From the NCBI GenBank assembly GCA_009760855.2, contig WPIO01000011.1, positions 2,594,501 through 2,657,500 on the forward strand: a DNA stretch of 63,000 nt. The letters run 5' to 3'. Origin of the DNA: Cristatella mucedo. Taxonomy: Eukaryota; Bryozoa; Phylactolaemata; Cristatellidae. Each line of letters starts with the position of its first letter. Within the stretch, counting starts at the first letter, position 1. Shown here one piece after another: positions 13,047 through 23,215 of this stretch. The notes under the pieces were generated by a model that was not told the origin of the DNA, did no database searches, and saw only the letters and a list, made by a program, of their open reading frames with translations. The translations under genes and the position numbers were made by a program.

Positions 13047-13549
13047 ACTCACTCTCTCTCTCTCTCTCTCTCTCACTCACTCTCACTCTCACTCAATCTC
13101 TCGTTCTCTCTCGTTCTCTCTTCTCTCGTTTTCTCTTCGTACTTGTGCATGCACTTCTTAGCATGATAGCTTGCTTGCCATTAAGCAATTAGCCCTTAGT
13201 TATTGAGTCTCTTGCAGCGAGTTGCAAAGCACCCGCAAAGAGATTTGATTCTCTCAGAGAGCTATAGAAAAACCTAAATTAATAATAATATTTTTTTATT
13301 GTAATCCATCCATTAGTCTAACCATCCGTCTCCGCTCCCGTCGGTTCAAATCCGTCCAGTAATTCAACTGGCCAATGGCTTTTCTCCCTATACGTCACTT
13401 GTAACCCACCGACCTCGATTGCCTGAGCGGCTCGTCGCCCTCGCCACGAGAGTCGCCGCCTTCTGTTCTGCTCGCCGGAAAAAGACAGCAGCAACTAGCG
13501 ACTGAATTACGCTGCCCCACTAGAACCAGACTAAACCTGTCTAGGTTAA
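12561..13549. other. No gene recognised apart from the microsatellite
   Basis: An open stretch at 12596-12922 has no recognisable domain. The remainder is unremarkable. Confidence 0.45.
13018..13140 (+). repeat. CT/CTCACT microsatellite
   Basis: TCTC runs with TCACTCAC interruptions. Confidence 0.9.
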
Positions 13550-13792
13550 TAATAATAATAATAATACACTCGACAAAGCGCCCTCAGAGAACCCAATCTC
13601 ATTCTAGGCGCTTTACATTTGCTGCAAAGGAAAACGCGATTGAACGGTGAGTAATATCATGCTTGATAAACAACAAAAATAACACGGTAAGGGGTGACAT
13701 GCACAGGGTCAGCGTGCAAATGTGGTTTGTGGCAGCCTGCAACAGTGTCAGCACGCATAAGCACATAAAAGACGAATCGCAGGGTACCACTA
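13550..13792 (-). mobile_element. LINE family B, 3' tail (part of an interrupted copy)
   Basis: AATAATAATAAT then acactcgacaaagcgccctc, followed by the family B 3' end (ggcgctttacatttgctgcaaagg). 'Family B' is my label for a second CR1/L2-like LINE that ends in an ATT/AAT tail. This copy continues at 14118 after an inserted family A element. Confidence 0.75.
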
Positions 13793-14117
13793 ATGTAATG
13801 TAATGTATCTCCGTCTGTAACTCCACAAAGTCATACAGACCATGTGGGTGTTACGCAGGAGAGTTTTGTATAGCGCACTCACAGCCTAAGCGGCTATCGG
13901 TACGCATTCGGTAGCCAACAGACTTCGTCTCACGCAACAAAGAGAAAGTGGCAAGCATAGCAGAGTCGGGAGAGCAGTCGAGGTAGTGAGTAGAATAGAA
14001 GTAGCAGCTCAGGACCGCTGAAAAGGATGTGCCATAGTCGGCAGTAGGAGAGTAATTGTCGTTGCGTAAGAATTGTGGAAGCGAGTGCCACAGTCTAGGA
14101 CCTGCAGAGCTAAAGCA
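13793..14117 (-). mobile_element. LINE family A 3' fragment nested in a family B copy
   Basis: Begins with an ATGTA repeat and tctccgtctgtaactccac and ends inside the SSAGPRLW block. The family B sequence is split exactly here: its 3' end stops at 13792 and resumes at about 14118 (gatgtcataaataagtgcg), as seen uninterrupted at 22926. Confidence 0.75.
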
Positions 14118-15075
14118 TGATGTCATAAATAAGTGCGTTTTTAATTTCCATTTAAATATGGTCAGGTCAGGGCAAGTCGTGACGGAAGTCGGAAGTGACG
14201 TCTAGGCTTTAGGAGCATATGAACTAAGTGCACGGTCTTAAAGAATTTGAGGTTTGTACGAGGTATAGGTAAACAGTTAGATTCCGAAAAGCGGGTGGTA
14301 CTATGAAACCTTGAAGTTGATGCGTTGCTTGACTGGTAGCCGGTGCAGGTCGGCGAGAAGTGGTGGGATGTTGCAACTGCGGCACTCACGACAGACAAGC
14401 CTAGCTGCAGAGTTTTGCACCAGCTGTAAGCGCCTGATTGCACATGCCAGAAGTCAAGACGGGATGTCACAAATGCATGGACGAGCTTAGATGTGGTATC
14501 CCTGTCTAAACAAGCCCAAATTTTAGCAATCTTATGTAGCTGAAAGTAGGCAGACTTGATTGTGGAGCTGCTGTGGTCGTCTAACGAAAAGTCATTTTGG
14601 AACATGACACTTAAATTTCGTGCATATTCAACAGGAGATATGCCGGAAGAGTCTATTTTAAGCGTAAGTCTTTCCTAATTCTGCACCACACTTGGTTTGT
14701 CCATAACTAGTATTCATCATTCGATTTAAGAAAATGTGCTGCCATCGATGTGCGTATGTCGTTGATACATGAAGCAAGGAAGTTCTTGAGAGAATTCGAC
14801 GTGCTCGAAGGCTGGGAGGGATCAAAGCAAAGGTTCAACTGAGTGTCATCCGCATAGAATTGAAAGCCTAGATTGTGTTTGGCAATCATATCGGCAAGAG
14901 GAGAGTATAGACTGTAAAAAGAACCGGACCAAGCACGGAGCCCTGAGGTACTCCATATTTCAGAGGTGCCTCGGATGATCTTTCTCCATTCACATCAATA
15001 CTCACTTGTCTCCCTGTGAGATTGGACCTGAACCATTGCACAGCAGTGCCAGTGATGCCCAGGCAAGATGAGAGG
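14118..15075 (-). mobile_element. LINE family B, reverse-transcriptase part
   Basis: On the - strand: LGITGTAVQWFRSNLTGRQ, KYGVPQGSVLGPVLFTVYT, FYADDTQLNLCFDP, AHFLKSND, then the KIWACLDRDTTSKLVHAFVT and LDFWHVQSG segment. Frameshifts separate the blocks, so it is inactive. Confidence 0.82.
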
Positions 15076-15560
15076 CACTTTGGAAAAGGCTGGAAAGGGT
15101 ACGCCAAAGTCAGCATCAAGAGAGTAGATTTCGTTGCCGAAGAATTGTGCAGGTGAGTTCCACAGTCTAAAAGCTACAGAGCAAAAGCTTCTGTTGCCAA
15201 CGACCTTTAAAGAGTAGGAATGAAACTGCTTACGTGTTGTCCATAGAAGGCTCGAGGGCAAGAGGAGGAGGAAACTAGTGCACGAGTTCGGCATTGATAC
15301 GAAGGAGCCAAGCCGTGGCGGGCCTTATGGGTCAGCGTAGGGAACTTTACCCTGTAGCTGTTGATCAACCGGGAGCCATCGAAGCTTTTTTAGTAAGAGA
15401 GACACACGGGTGAACCACTGAACACTGGGAATTTTGTTTGCTATCTTTGCAGCTACGTTCATCACCTGCTGCTTTGCGACTTTGCGGCTTCCTTCCTTCG
15501 GTAGCCAAGCGAAAACGGAATTGCACAAGCCCAGCCTAAACAGAACCTTTGCAACTAAGA
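15076..15560 (-). mobile_element. LINE family A C-terminal fragment abutting family B
   Basis: On the - strand: VAKQQVMNVAAKIANKI, RWLPVDQQLQGKV, then SLKVVGNRSFCSVAFRLWNS. It meets the family B RT fragment at about 15075. Confidence 0.7.
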
Positions 15561-15629
15561 AATGTACTATTATTATTATTAACCGATTAATGCCAAAGAA
15601 TAAGCTGCTCGCACTTCACGACAAAGGCA

Positions 15630-16161
15630 GTGGCTTCGAGTCCTGAAGTGAGCAATCCTTTACTGCCTACTGTAAGCGGCGGTGAAGCCGTTAAGGCTCT
15701 TCTGCCGCGGTACACGAATGAGGCTGCTGAATCAGATGCAGAGGCATTTCAAATGGATTTTTCAGTAGCTCAGCCAAAGCAGAATTTTAGTCATTCAGCC
15801 AAAAAAGAGCGAGGGAGCGAGTTACAAATTTTAGCAAGCCGTAGCGGGAAACAGTGCCTTATCTTTGACAAGGATTGAGCACGATTGCTTGCAGTTGTAG
15901 CGTCATCGTCTTCTTCTTTTTCAATGGAGCTTTCAAACTTTAAGCACTTCTCAAAGAGTATGGCTAAAATCCGAGCACATGGTGACAGGTCGTACTACTA
16001 GGACAACGGATTGGCACCAACAGGATAGCGTCATTGTTGATGGTCGCCGAATTAATTTGTCTTCGCTTCATAGGCGTAAGCTAGCTCTTTGTGAGAAGTC
16101 TTTTTCTCCGCCGGAGCCGCCGGTGGCTGAAGCCGAGGTAAAGAAGCCAGGCATGGCATAG
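15630..16161 (+). other. Coding-like island, two open segments, unidentified
   Basis: 15630-15878 reads MASSPEVSNPLLPTVSGGEA and on to a stop after FDKD. 15979-16161, in another frame, reads DSVIVDGRRINLSSLHRRKL and on to PGMA. Both have ordinary protein composition, and a pair of splice-like sites (caccaacag|GAT and GGC|gtaagc) bounds the middle of the second. It could be exons of an unseen gene or a decayed transposon ORF. Confidence 0.25.
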
Positions 16162-16169
16162 GGAGGCAA

Positions 16170-17200
16170 CTCTTCTCTGAGCTACCGGTGCCAGCGCAGA
16201 CTTGGCGCCTAAAATGGAGCTCGGGTATTCTGAGGAGAGCAGCAAGGTGTTCGCTGACGCGAGGTGACCCTTTCCTACGCACTCGATCGCGTTGATGGGC
16301 GCGTGAAAAAGATTTCTGATGCGAGGAGCGAGAATTGCATACGGTTTTCAGTAGCCAGAATCGCGGACGTGGCGACGAGATAGGCGACATGCGAGAGCGC
16401 GGAGCGACGTAAATCAGAGCCGATGGTGGCGGCGCTTTCACGCTCTGGGATCCCGCGAGATTTGGCGGGGAAAAAAGTTAAGAAAACGTAATTTACAGTT
16501 GGACCCAGTGCGCGAGAGTCACGCGCGCTGAACAGAAAATATCCAAGATGCGCTATAGCAAACCGGGAATTGTAGGCGCGCGCACTTTAGCGCTGCAATC
16601 CACTCGACATGCTAAAATATGGTTCGTGCAGTCTTTACTTAGTAGCGGCATCGTCTGCGACATGAAATTGGAGACAGGGCTTCATGAAGCCTGTTTTAGC
16701 GCGGCAAGTGCGTCGCAGCTCGAAAGTGCGTGGCCACAATGCCCGGATGGCCCGCTGGGGGCCACAGCTGGTTCGGGCCATCGTAGGTCATTATATATAT
16801 ACATATATATAATATATATATATGTATACATACATATATATATGTGTGTGTATATACATATATATATGTATATATATGTATATATGTATATATATATATA
16901 TATATAATTCGTTCATTTGCATCAGAGCGCGCATGCGCGGCTGCATTTAATATTGTGAGAAACTTAGAAATATTGTTTTTATCTTAATTGATTCAAAATC
17001 GCCAATTCGCAAAGCTTATGTTGGAAACAGCAAGTGGATCGCCCATCTAAAGCGCAGGAGGACCACTTTCTGGGCGAGGCCTCTGGAGGTCCGCTAAAGG
17101 TAAAAACGCAAGCGTAATTGCGTGAAACTTACTTGGTAAACCCGAAACGCCGCCCGCGGTCTGTAGTTAAAGCGAAAACTACTGCTTCGCGCAGGATAGT
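16170..17200. other. No gene recognised
   Basis: Ordinary composition around an AT-repeat; ORFs here are short and unlike any family I know. Confidence 0.45.
16790..16906 (+). repeat. AT / ATGT / ATAC microsatellite
   Basis: Alternating purine-pyrimidine TATATA with TATG and TACA units; self-complementary throughout. Confidence 0.9.
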
Positions 17201-17654
17201 TTGGAATCGGCAGCTGGTTGATTGCAGAAGATCGCAGTGCAGGTAGAGCTGCTGCTGTTATTTTACGCCTCTCCTCTCACGCTCCCTCAGCACCCGGCCA
17301 GGCGCTCCTAGTCTCGGCCGCGCCAGTCCGCACGCGAACGCACGCTAGTCTTCCAGCTTGGCATCTTCGACGATATTTCAGCTGTCGACCGCTGGCGCGG
17401 AGCCGCTTGGCTGACGGCGCAACGACGGCTCGCGTGCCAAGCGCGACCGATCGCCTCGCGGCCGCCGGCGGAAGCTTCTGAGACGAAGACGGCGCGCGCG
17501 CACGCGCGAGCTCCGCGACTTCACCGGAAGCCAGCGCGAGCTGCGCGCACCTTTCTCGCCGCCTCTCTGTGTCTGGCGTCGTCGGGCGCCGCTGCGGTCT
17601 CGCACCCAGCGCTTTGCTTGCACAGCGGAAAAAGCGTCTACCCGTAGCACCCCT

Positions 17655-17676
17655 CCCCCCCCCCCCCCCCCCCCCC
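17655..17676 (+). repeat. Poly(C) run of 22
   Basis: Twenty-two C in a row in the CpG-rich block; capable of i-motif/G-quadruplex structure on the two strands. Confidence 0.95.
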
Positions 17677-18297
17677 GCTACCGCACTGCTCGCCTGCCTG
17701 CCTGCCTGCCTGCGGACGCCCGACCGTCGGCGACAGAGAGATGACTGCGGTGGCGTCTGCGGCGACCCGCGGGTTGTTTGCACAGTCCTCTTGTAATCCG
17801 GCGGCGGCGGCGACGACGACGACGGTCTTCTCGGCTGCCGAGCTCGCGCAGCACCGCGGCGTTCGCGCGCGCCGCCCCCTCCTACCCGAGCCGCCGTCGG
17901 GGTTAAATGACCGAGCCGTTTTCGGCGCATCAGACCGACCCTTAGATGCGCGCAGCGCTGGCTCCCGCCGCCTCCCGCAGGACGCGCTTTCTGCGCGCGG
18001 CGCGGCGCGGCGCGAAATGATTTTACCTCGAGCTTTCCGCGCGCCGTCGAGAGTCGGCGAAGGCTTCGCCTACTATCCTCACTGCTGCGGCTGCCGCCGG
18101 AGGGCTGGGCGCTGTCTCTGCCGCAAGCCGAGCGCGCCCCAACTCTGCGTCGTCGCCGCTCGGACGGCGCAGCCTCCTCTGCCCGACGATCCTAACTCGG
18201 AGCGGCGGCGCGCGGTCGCGTCGGCCCTCGCTTTGCGGCCCGACGGAGGCGGTCGGCGACGGCAGGCTCGCGGCTCGCGGCTTCGGCGACGGACGAC

Positions 18298-18414
18298 ATG
18301 TCCGGGACGAGCTCGCAGTATCTTAAAAAGCAATGGCCCGAGCAGACGGCGAGAGGCTTTTATCTAGAACAAACAGGGCAGATCGATTTCGGAAGGGAGC
18401 GCGTCGCACCGTGA
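18298..18414 (+). CDS. Short ORF or first exon, unidentified (38 codons)
   Basis: At the right part of the CpG-rich block an ATG at 18298 opens MSGTSSQYLKKQWPEQTARG, then FYLEQTGQIDFGRERVAP and TGA. The composition (Trp, Tyr, Gln, Phe, balanced charges) is unlike the Arg/Ala-rich chance ORFs around it. CC|gtgaaa at 18410 could be a donor. I do not recognise the protein. Confidence 0.3.
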   Translation: MSGTSSQYLKKQWPEQTARGFYLEQTGQIDFGRERVAP

Positions 18415-19000
18415 AAAAAACAAGAGTCACCGCAGCCCCGCGCAATGCCCGCCCCCTTCACTTCACTCCGCCCCCTTCCTCGACGAGCGGCCGGCCACTC
18501 GGTCCGTCGCCGTCTCTGGCCGCAGGCGGACCGCGACGGCGGACGACGGTCTCGCGCAGGTCACGCCCGGCAGCGACTGGCGAGCGCGAACGCGGGCGAC
18601 AGGCGTCAGGCGTCTGCGTTTCCTAGGCGATCGGTTGGGCGCCGCCGCACGAGGCTTTCAGCCGACTAGAGCCGGCCGGCTTCTGTCCGGGCGCACGACG
18701 CCTCCGCCCTGCTTCCAACCACCCACCCACCCACGCGCAGCCGCCGCGCGCAGCCTGTCCCCTACCGTCCAGCGACCGCATCCGCCGCCGGACACGTGCG
18801 TGCCGTATCAGCTGCTCGCCGCTGCCGTTCGTATCCCCGCGGACGATAAGCGGAAGCAAAGTACGGGGGCTACGAGCGGGACGTCAGCGGAGCGATGGGC
18901 CGAGACTGTTTCCGCCCGCATTGTAGCTTCACCTACGGCCGCTAGAGGATTAGACAAGCCTCCTTGGCGTTCAGTGTAGATTTCCGAATGTCGGCGCCAT

Positions 19001-19689
19001 GTAACGCTCCGTTCGTAACGCTAAGCAAGTAAGGAGCAGTCCGTTTCAGCTGTCTGCGCGCAGACATCGCCGTCCCAGACTTTCTGAAAAGCAGGACAGC
19101 GGGAAGTTTCTCAATCGAATGAGGTGCAGAGAATTTAATGCGGAATCTGGTAGTACTGTCAGTAACAGGTTCGCGGCCGAGCGATGCACAATGCTAACGA
19201 CCTTCAGCGGCTTGCGAACTTACGCTTTTGCACAAAACACAGCGAGCGCGTAATTGTTGCAAGTACTCAGAGGCGCGTGAGATACAATGGTAGAGCTGCT
19301 GCCTCACAAAGCACGGCTAAACAGTCGTACTCGTTGCTTGCACACCAATACACGCAGGTATGTGGTAGCAGAGCGCGGCTGCAATCGTGAGTAGTAAATA
19401 ATGTAATACAGCGAGTCCATTACGTTAGTGTACAGCAGTCTATTGAACAGACGCAGAAGCCACATCTGTACAAATACCAGCCTGTGCGAACTACTCACTT
19501 CGAAACCTCAAGTGGAACTAACTAGCCATCGCTTGAAATCGTCCTCTTCTAATGCTTAGACAGTGGATCGCGGCAAATCCGATTCCTGTTTGTTACTATT
19601 CAGGACCTACTAACATTCTCAAGCATCGCCGTAATATGACCAATTTAGAATAATAATAATAATAATAATAATTCACTTGATATCTCACA
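19001..19689. other. No gene recognised
   Basis: AT-richer sequence with an AAT repeat at 19649-19672 that resembles the tail of LINE family B. Confidence 0.45.
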
Positions 19690-21925
19690 TACTTCAGCGG
19701 TGGGCTCCACATTAAGCTTCAACTGCGATCGGCAAAGAGTGTGCATCTTCTGTACACCTGGTAGCTTGCAATTCGCATCCTGCTGACCTTAGGCTACATC
19801 TGGTGCACAAGCAGCGATATAGGATCTCATTTCGATTCTGTGTGCAAGAAATCGATCCTTCCTCGTTATGGGTGATTTCAACGTTCACTTTGATAACTTA
19901 TCTGACGCTTCCAGCCCAGAATTTCGTGCATTGACTAACTCATTGTCTCTTGTGGCTCATGTGCATGGCCCTACCTACATCAAGGGTCACACACTCGACC
20001 AGATTTTCTCATACAACTGCACTTTGTCATCACCAATTATTACCAAATCCTGCTTATCTGACCACATGCAGATCTCATTCAATCTACAGCGTGTGCCCAC
20101 CTCCTACTCTAAAATAACCTGTGAATCGCGAAACATCAAGATTCTTTACATCAATGCTGTCCGTTCGAGAATATCTGCTTCACCTCTGCTGCTCAGTTCT
20201 TCCTCCGATCTGTCATCATTGGTAGACAGCTACAACACGACACTAGCTAGGTCTACTAGTAAGCTTAAAAAATCATACAACAGATCAGGACTGACTGTCC
20301 ATCGACAGGCAAATGAAGACTACTGTAGGTCGTACCAATCGATCCTAGCAAAGTCTAGCTTCTATAGAAACATTGTTGAATCATAGATGCACAATCCAAA
20401 AATGCGGATGTCGACAATAAACCATATCCTCAACCGCTCCCAGATTTTCTCCTTACCTGATGATCTTTGTGATGATCTAGCCGATCGCATCTCTCGATTC
20501 TTTGTGCAGAAGATAGACAAGATCAGGGAATATTATCCCTGCGATGACAACATCTCCACTAGAATGCTGTTCCCCGATTCCTGGCTGCAACTTAATGTCT
20601 ACATTTAAGGAGATCACTAGTGATCTCGTCCTGAAGTTCGTATCTCAATCAAAGAAGACAACAAGTCCTCTGGACCCTATTCCCTTTGTCCTGCTCCTAC
20701 GTTGCATTGACCTGCTGCTTCCATGCCTAACATCATTAATATGTCATTAGCCTCAGGTCATGTCCCAGCACCTTTCAAAAAAGCTATAGTCAGGCCACTT
20801 CTCAAGAAAGCGAAACTAGACCAAGAGAACTTATGCAACTACCGCCAAGTCTCCCTTCTACCATTTCTATCAAAGACACTGGAACGTGTCGTGGCGGACC
20901 AGCTGAACACATATATCGAAACCTCACACCTTGCTAATAAGTTCCAGTCTGGCTTTTGAGCTAATCACTGCACGGAGTCAGCATTGTTTAGGGTATACAA
21001 CGACCTAATTAGGAATGCAGACATGAGTAAAGTGTCTCTGCTTGTTTTGCTCGATCCTTCGGCAGCTTTTGATACCATCGATCACAAAGTTCTTCTAGAG
21101 CGCCTCTCATTTCGCCTAGGCATCACTGGCACTGCTCTGCAATGGTTCAGGTCCTATCTCATTGGGAGACTCCAGAGTATTGACGTGAATGGACAAAGAT
21201 CATCCCAGGTACCTCTGAAATATGGCGTACCTCAGGGCTCGGTGCTAGGTCCGGTTCCTTTCACGGTTTATACTCTCCCTCTTGCTGATGTGATTGCCAA
21301 GCACAATCTAGGCTTTCACTTCTATGCGGATGACACTCAGTTTTACCTTTGCTTTGATCCCTCCCAGCCTTCGAGCACCTCAAATTCTCTCAATTCACTT
21401 GCTGCATATATTGATGACATCCGCACATGGATGGCAGCAAATTTTCTAAAACTAAACGATGATAAAACTTACTTAATAGTTATGGGAAAACCCAGTGTTA
21501 TTCACATTGTAAAGGTTGACCCTCAAAATTTGCTCTGCCAGCGTACCTCCTGTTGAATCAGCTCAAAATCTAGGTGACATATTCCAAAGCGACCTCTCGT
21601 TAGACGACCATCAGCTCCCCAGTCAAATCTGCCTATTTTCAGCTTCATAACATTGCTAAAATTCGGGCTTGGTTAGATAAGGATACCACGTCCAAGTTGG
21701 TCCATGCATTCGTGACATCCCGTCTCGACTTCTGCAGCTCACTGCTTACTGTCCTACCAGCATGTGCGATCAGGCGATTGCAGCTGGTGCAAAACTCATT
21801 TTGTTTGTTTATCAATCATGATATCACTCACCATTCAATTGCATTTCCCTTTGCAGCAAATGTAAAGCGCCTAGAGAGAGATTGAGTTCTCAGGGGGCGC
21901 TTTATCAAGTACATTATTATTATAA
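19690..21925 (+). mobile_element. LINE family B, near full-length decayed copy (endonuclease and RT)
   Basis: The endonuclease end begins at MGDFNVHFDN (19868) and includes HTLDQIFSY and SDHMQISFNL, the last motifs of an APE-type nuclease. The linker reads SKLKKSYNRSG. The RT follows at 20723-21556 with NYRQVSLLPFLSKTLE, DPSAAFDTIDH, YGVPQGSVLGPV and FYADDTQFYLCF. The end (21697-21885) lacks part of the C-terminal domain and runs into the AAT tail. Several stops and frameshifts show that it is dead. It is the best template for family B in this window. Confidence 0.87.
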
Positions 21926-22002
21926 TTTCTATTATAGGAACAAGCGAGGCTCTTATTGAAGCTTGACGAATGACAGCAGCATGACGCGTCGCGTGAAGGT
22001 GT

Positions 22003-22250
22003 AAAATAATAATAATAATAATACACTTGATAAAGCACCCTCAGAGAACTCAGTTTCTTTCTAGGCGCTTTACATTTGCTGCAAAGGTAAACGCGAGAGT
22101 AATATTATGCTTGATAAACGACGTGAATAATATGGTTATGAGTGACATGCACAGGGTCAGCATGTAAGTGTGGTTAGTCGCAGCATGCAAGTGTCAGCAC
22201 GCATAAGTACATGAAGGATGAATCACAGGGATAGGGTCACTCGGGCGTTG
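22003..22250 (-). mobile_element. LINE family B, 3' end
   Basis: An AAT-repeat tail then acacttgataaagcaccctc and the family B terminal region up to aaggatgaatcacaggg. Confidence 0.8.
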
Positions 22251-22694
22251 TGATCAACAACCCCTCACAGAACCTATGTTGAGGACGTCACAGTATTTAG
22301 CAATTTTTTAGAGCTATCTCAAGCAAAGGAAGATAAACCGACGCTGAGGGAGACGGTTTTTAAACATGAAGTATTCAAGTCACAGGTTTTGCTGTACGGA
22401 CGTGTTTAGCAGCGGGCTATAGGTAAACCGCCAAGCCCGTCGCGAGCGGTGAGATGAGATAGTTGGGAGAGACTTGTTTGGCATTATTCCTGCAGCATCA
22501 GCGTAACTAGCTGCGCCAGTTCTTAACCAAAAAGGCAAAAACTAGTAGTAGTGCTGCCGTTTCTTGCTTGAAGCTGGTTTCGTCCCTGGCATCTTTTTCA
22601 ACCCGCGATCTTAATCGATGTGAAAAAGACGCACTGAAAAGACAACGGCACAAGCCGACGGCGATCTGCCCCTCAGCTCTGGCGGAGCGGCAGT

Positions 22695-23215
22695 ATAATA
22701 ATAATAATACACTTGCTAAAGCGTGATCAGAGGACTCAATCTTTTTTAGGTGCTTTATATTTGCTGAAAAGAAAACACGATCGAATGGTGAGTGGTATCA
22801 TGCTTGATAAACAACATGAATAACATGGTTAGGGGTGACATGCATAGGGTGAGCATGCAAGTGTGGTTAGTGGCAAAATGCAACAGTGTCAGCACGCACA
22901 AGTATATAAACGACGGATCACAGGGACCCACTAAATGATGTGATGAATAGGTGCGTTTTTAATTTCTTTTTAAATGTGGTCAAGTCAGGGTTTGTCGTGA
23001 CGGAAGTCGGGAGTGGGTTCCAGGCTTTGGGAGCATACGAACTAAAGCGACGGTCTCCAAAGGATTTGAGGTTTGTTTGAGGTATAAGTTAACAGTTACT
23101 TTCCGGAAAGTGGGCGGTACGATGCTTAGCCCGGTGGGGAAGTAGATCTGATACGTAGGCTGGAGCTAAAGAATTATGGGACCTTGCGTATCTGAGTATC
23201 TCTCGGAACGGCAGC
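22695..23215 (-). mobile_element. LINE family B, 3' end
   Basis: An AAT tail, the family B terminal region, and 300 bases further into the 3' end (ggatttgaggtttgtttgag...), matching 14118-14290 without the inserted element. Confidence 0.8.

Larger units (their letters stand above)
17200..19000. other. Second CpG-dense block
   Basis: Composition like 1160-9960. It includes poly(C) at 17655 and the short ORF at 18298. It is a candidate promoter or first-exon region for a + strand gene, but no downstream exon was identified. Confidence 0.5.
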
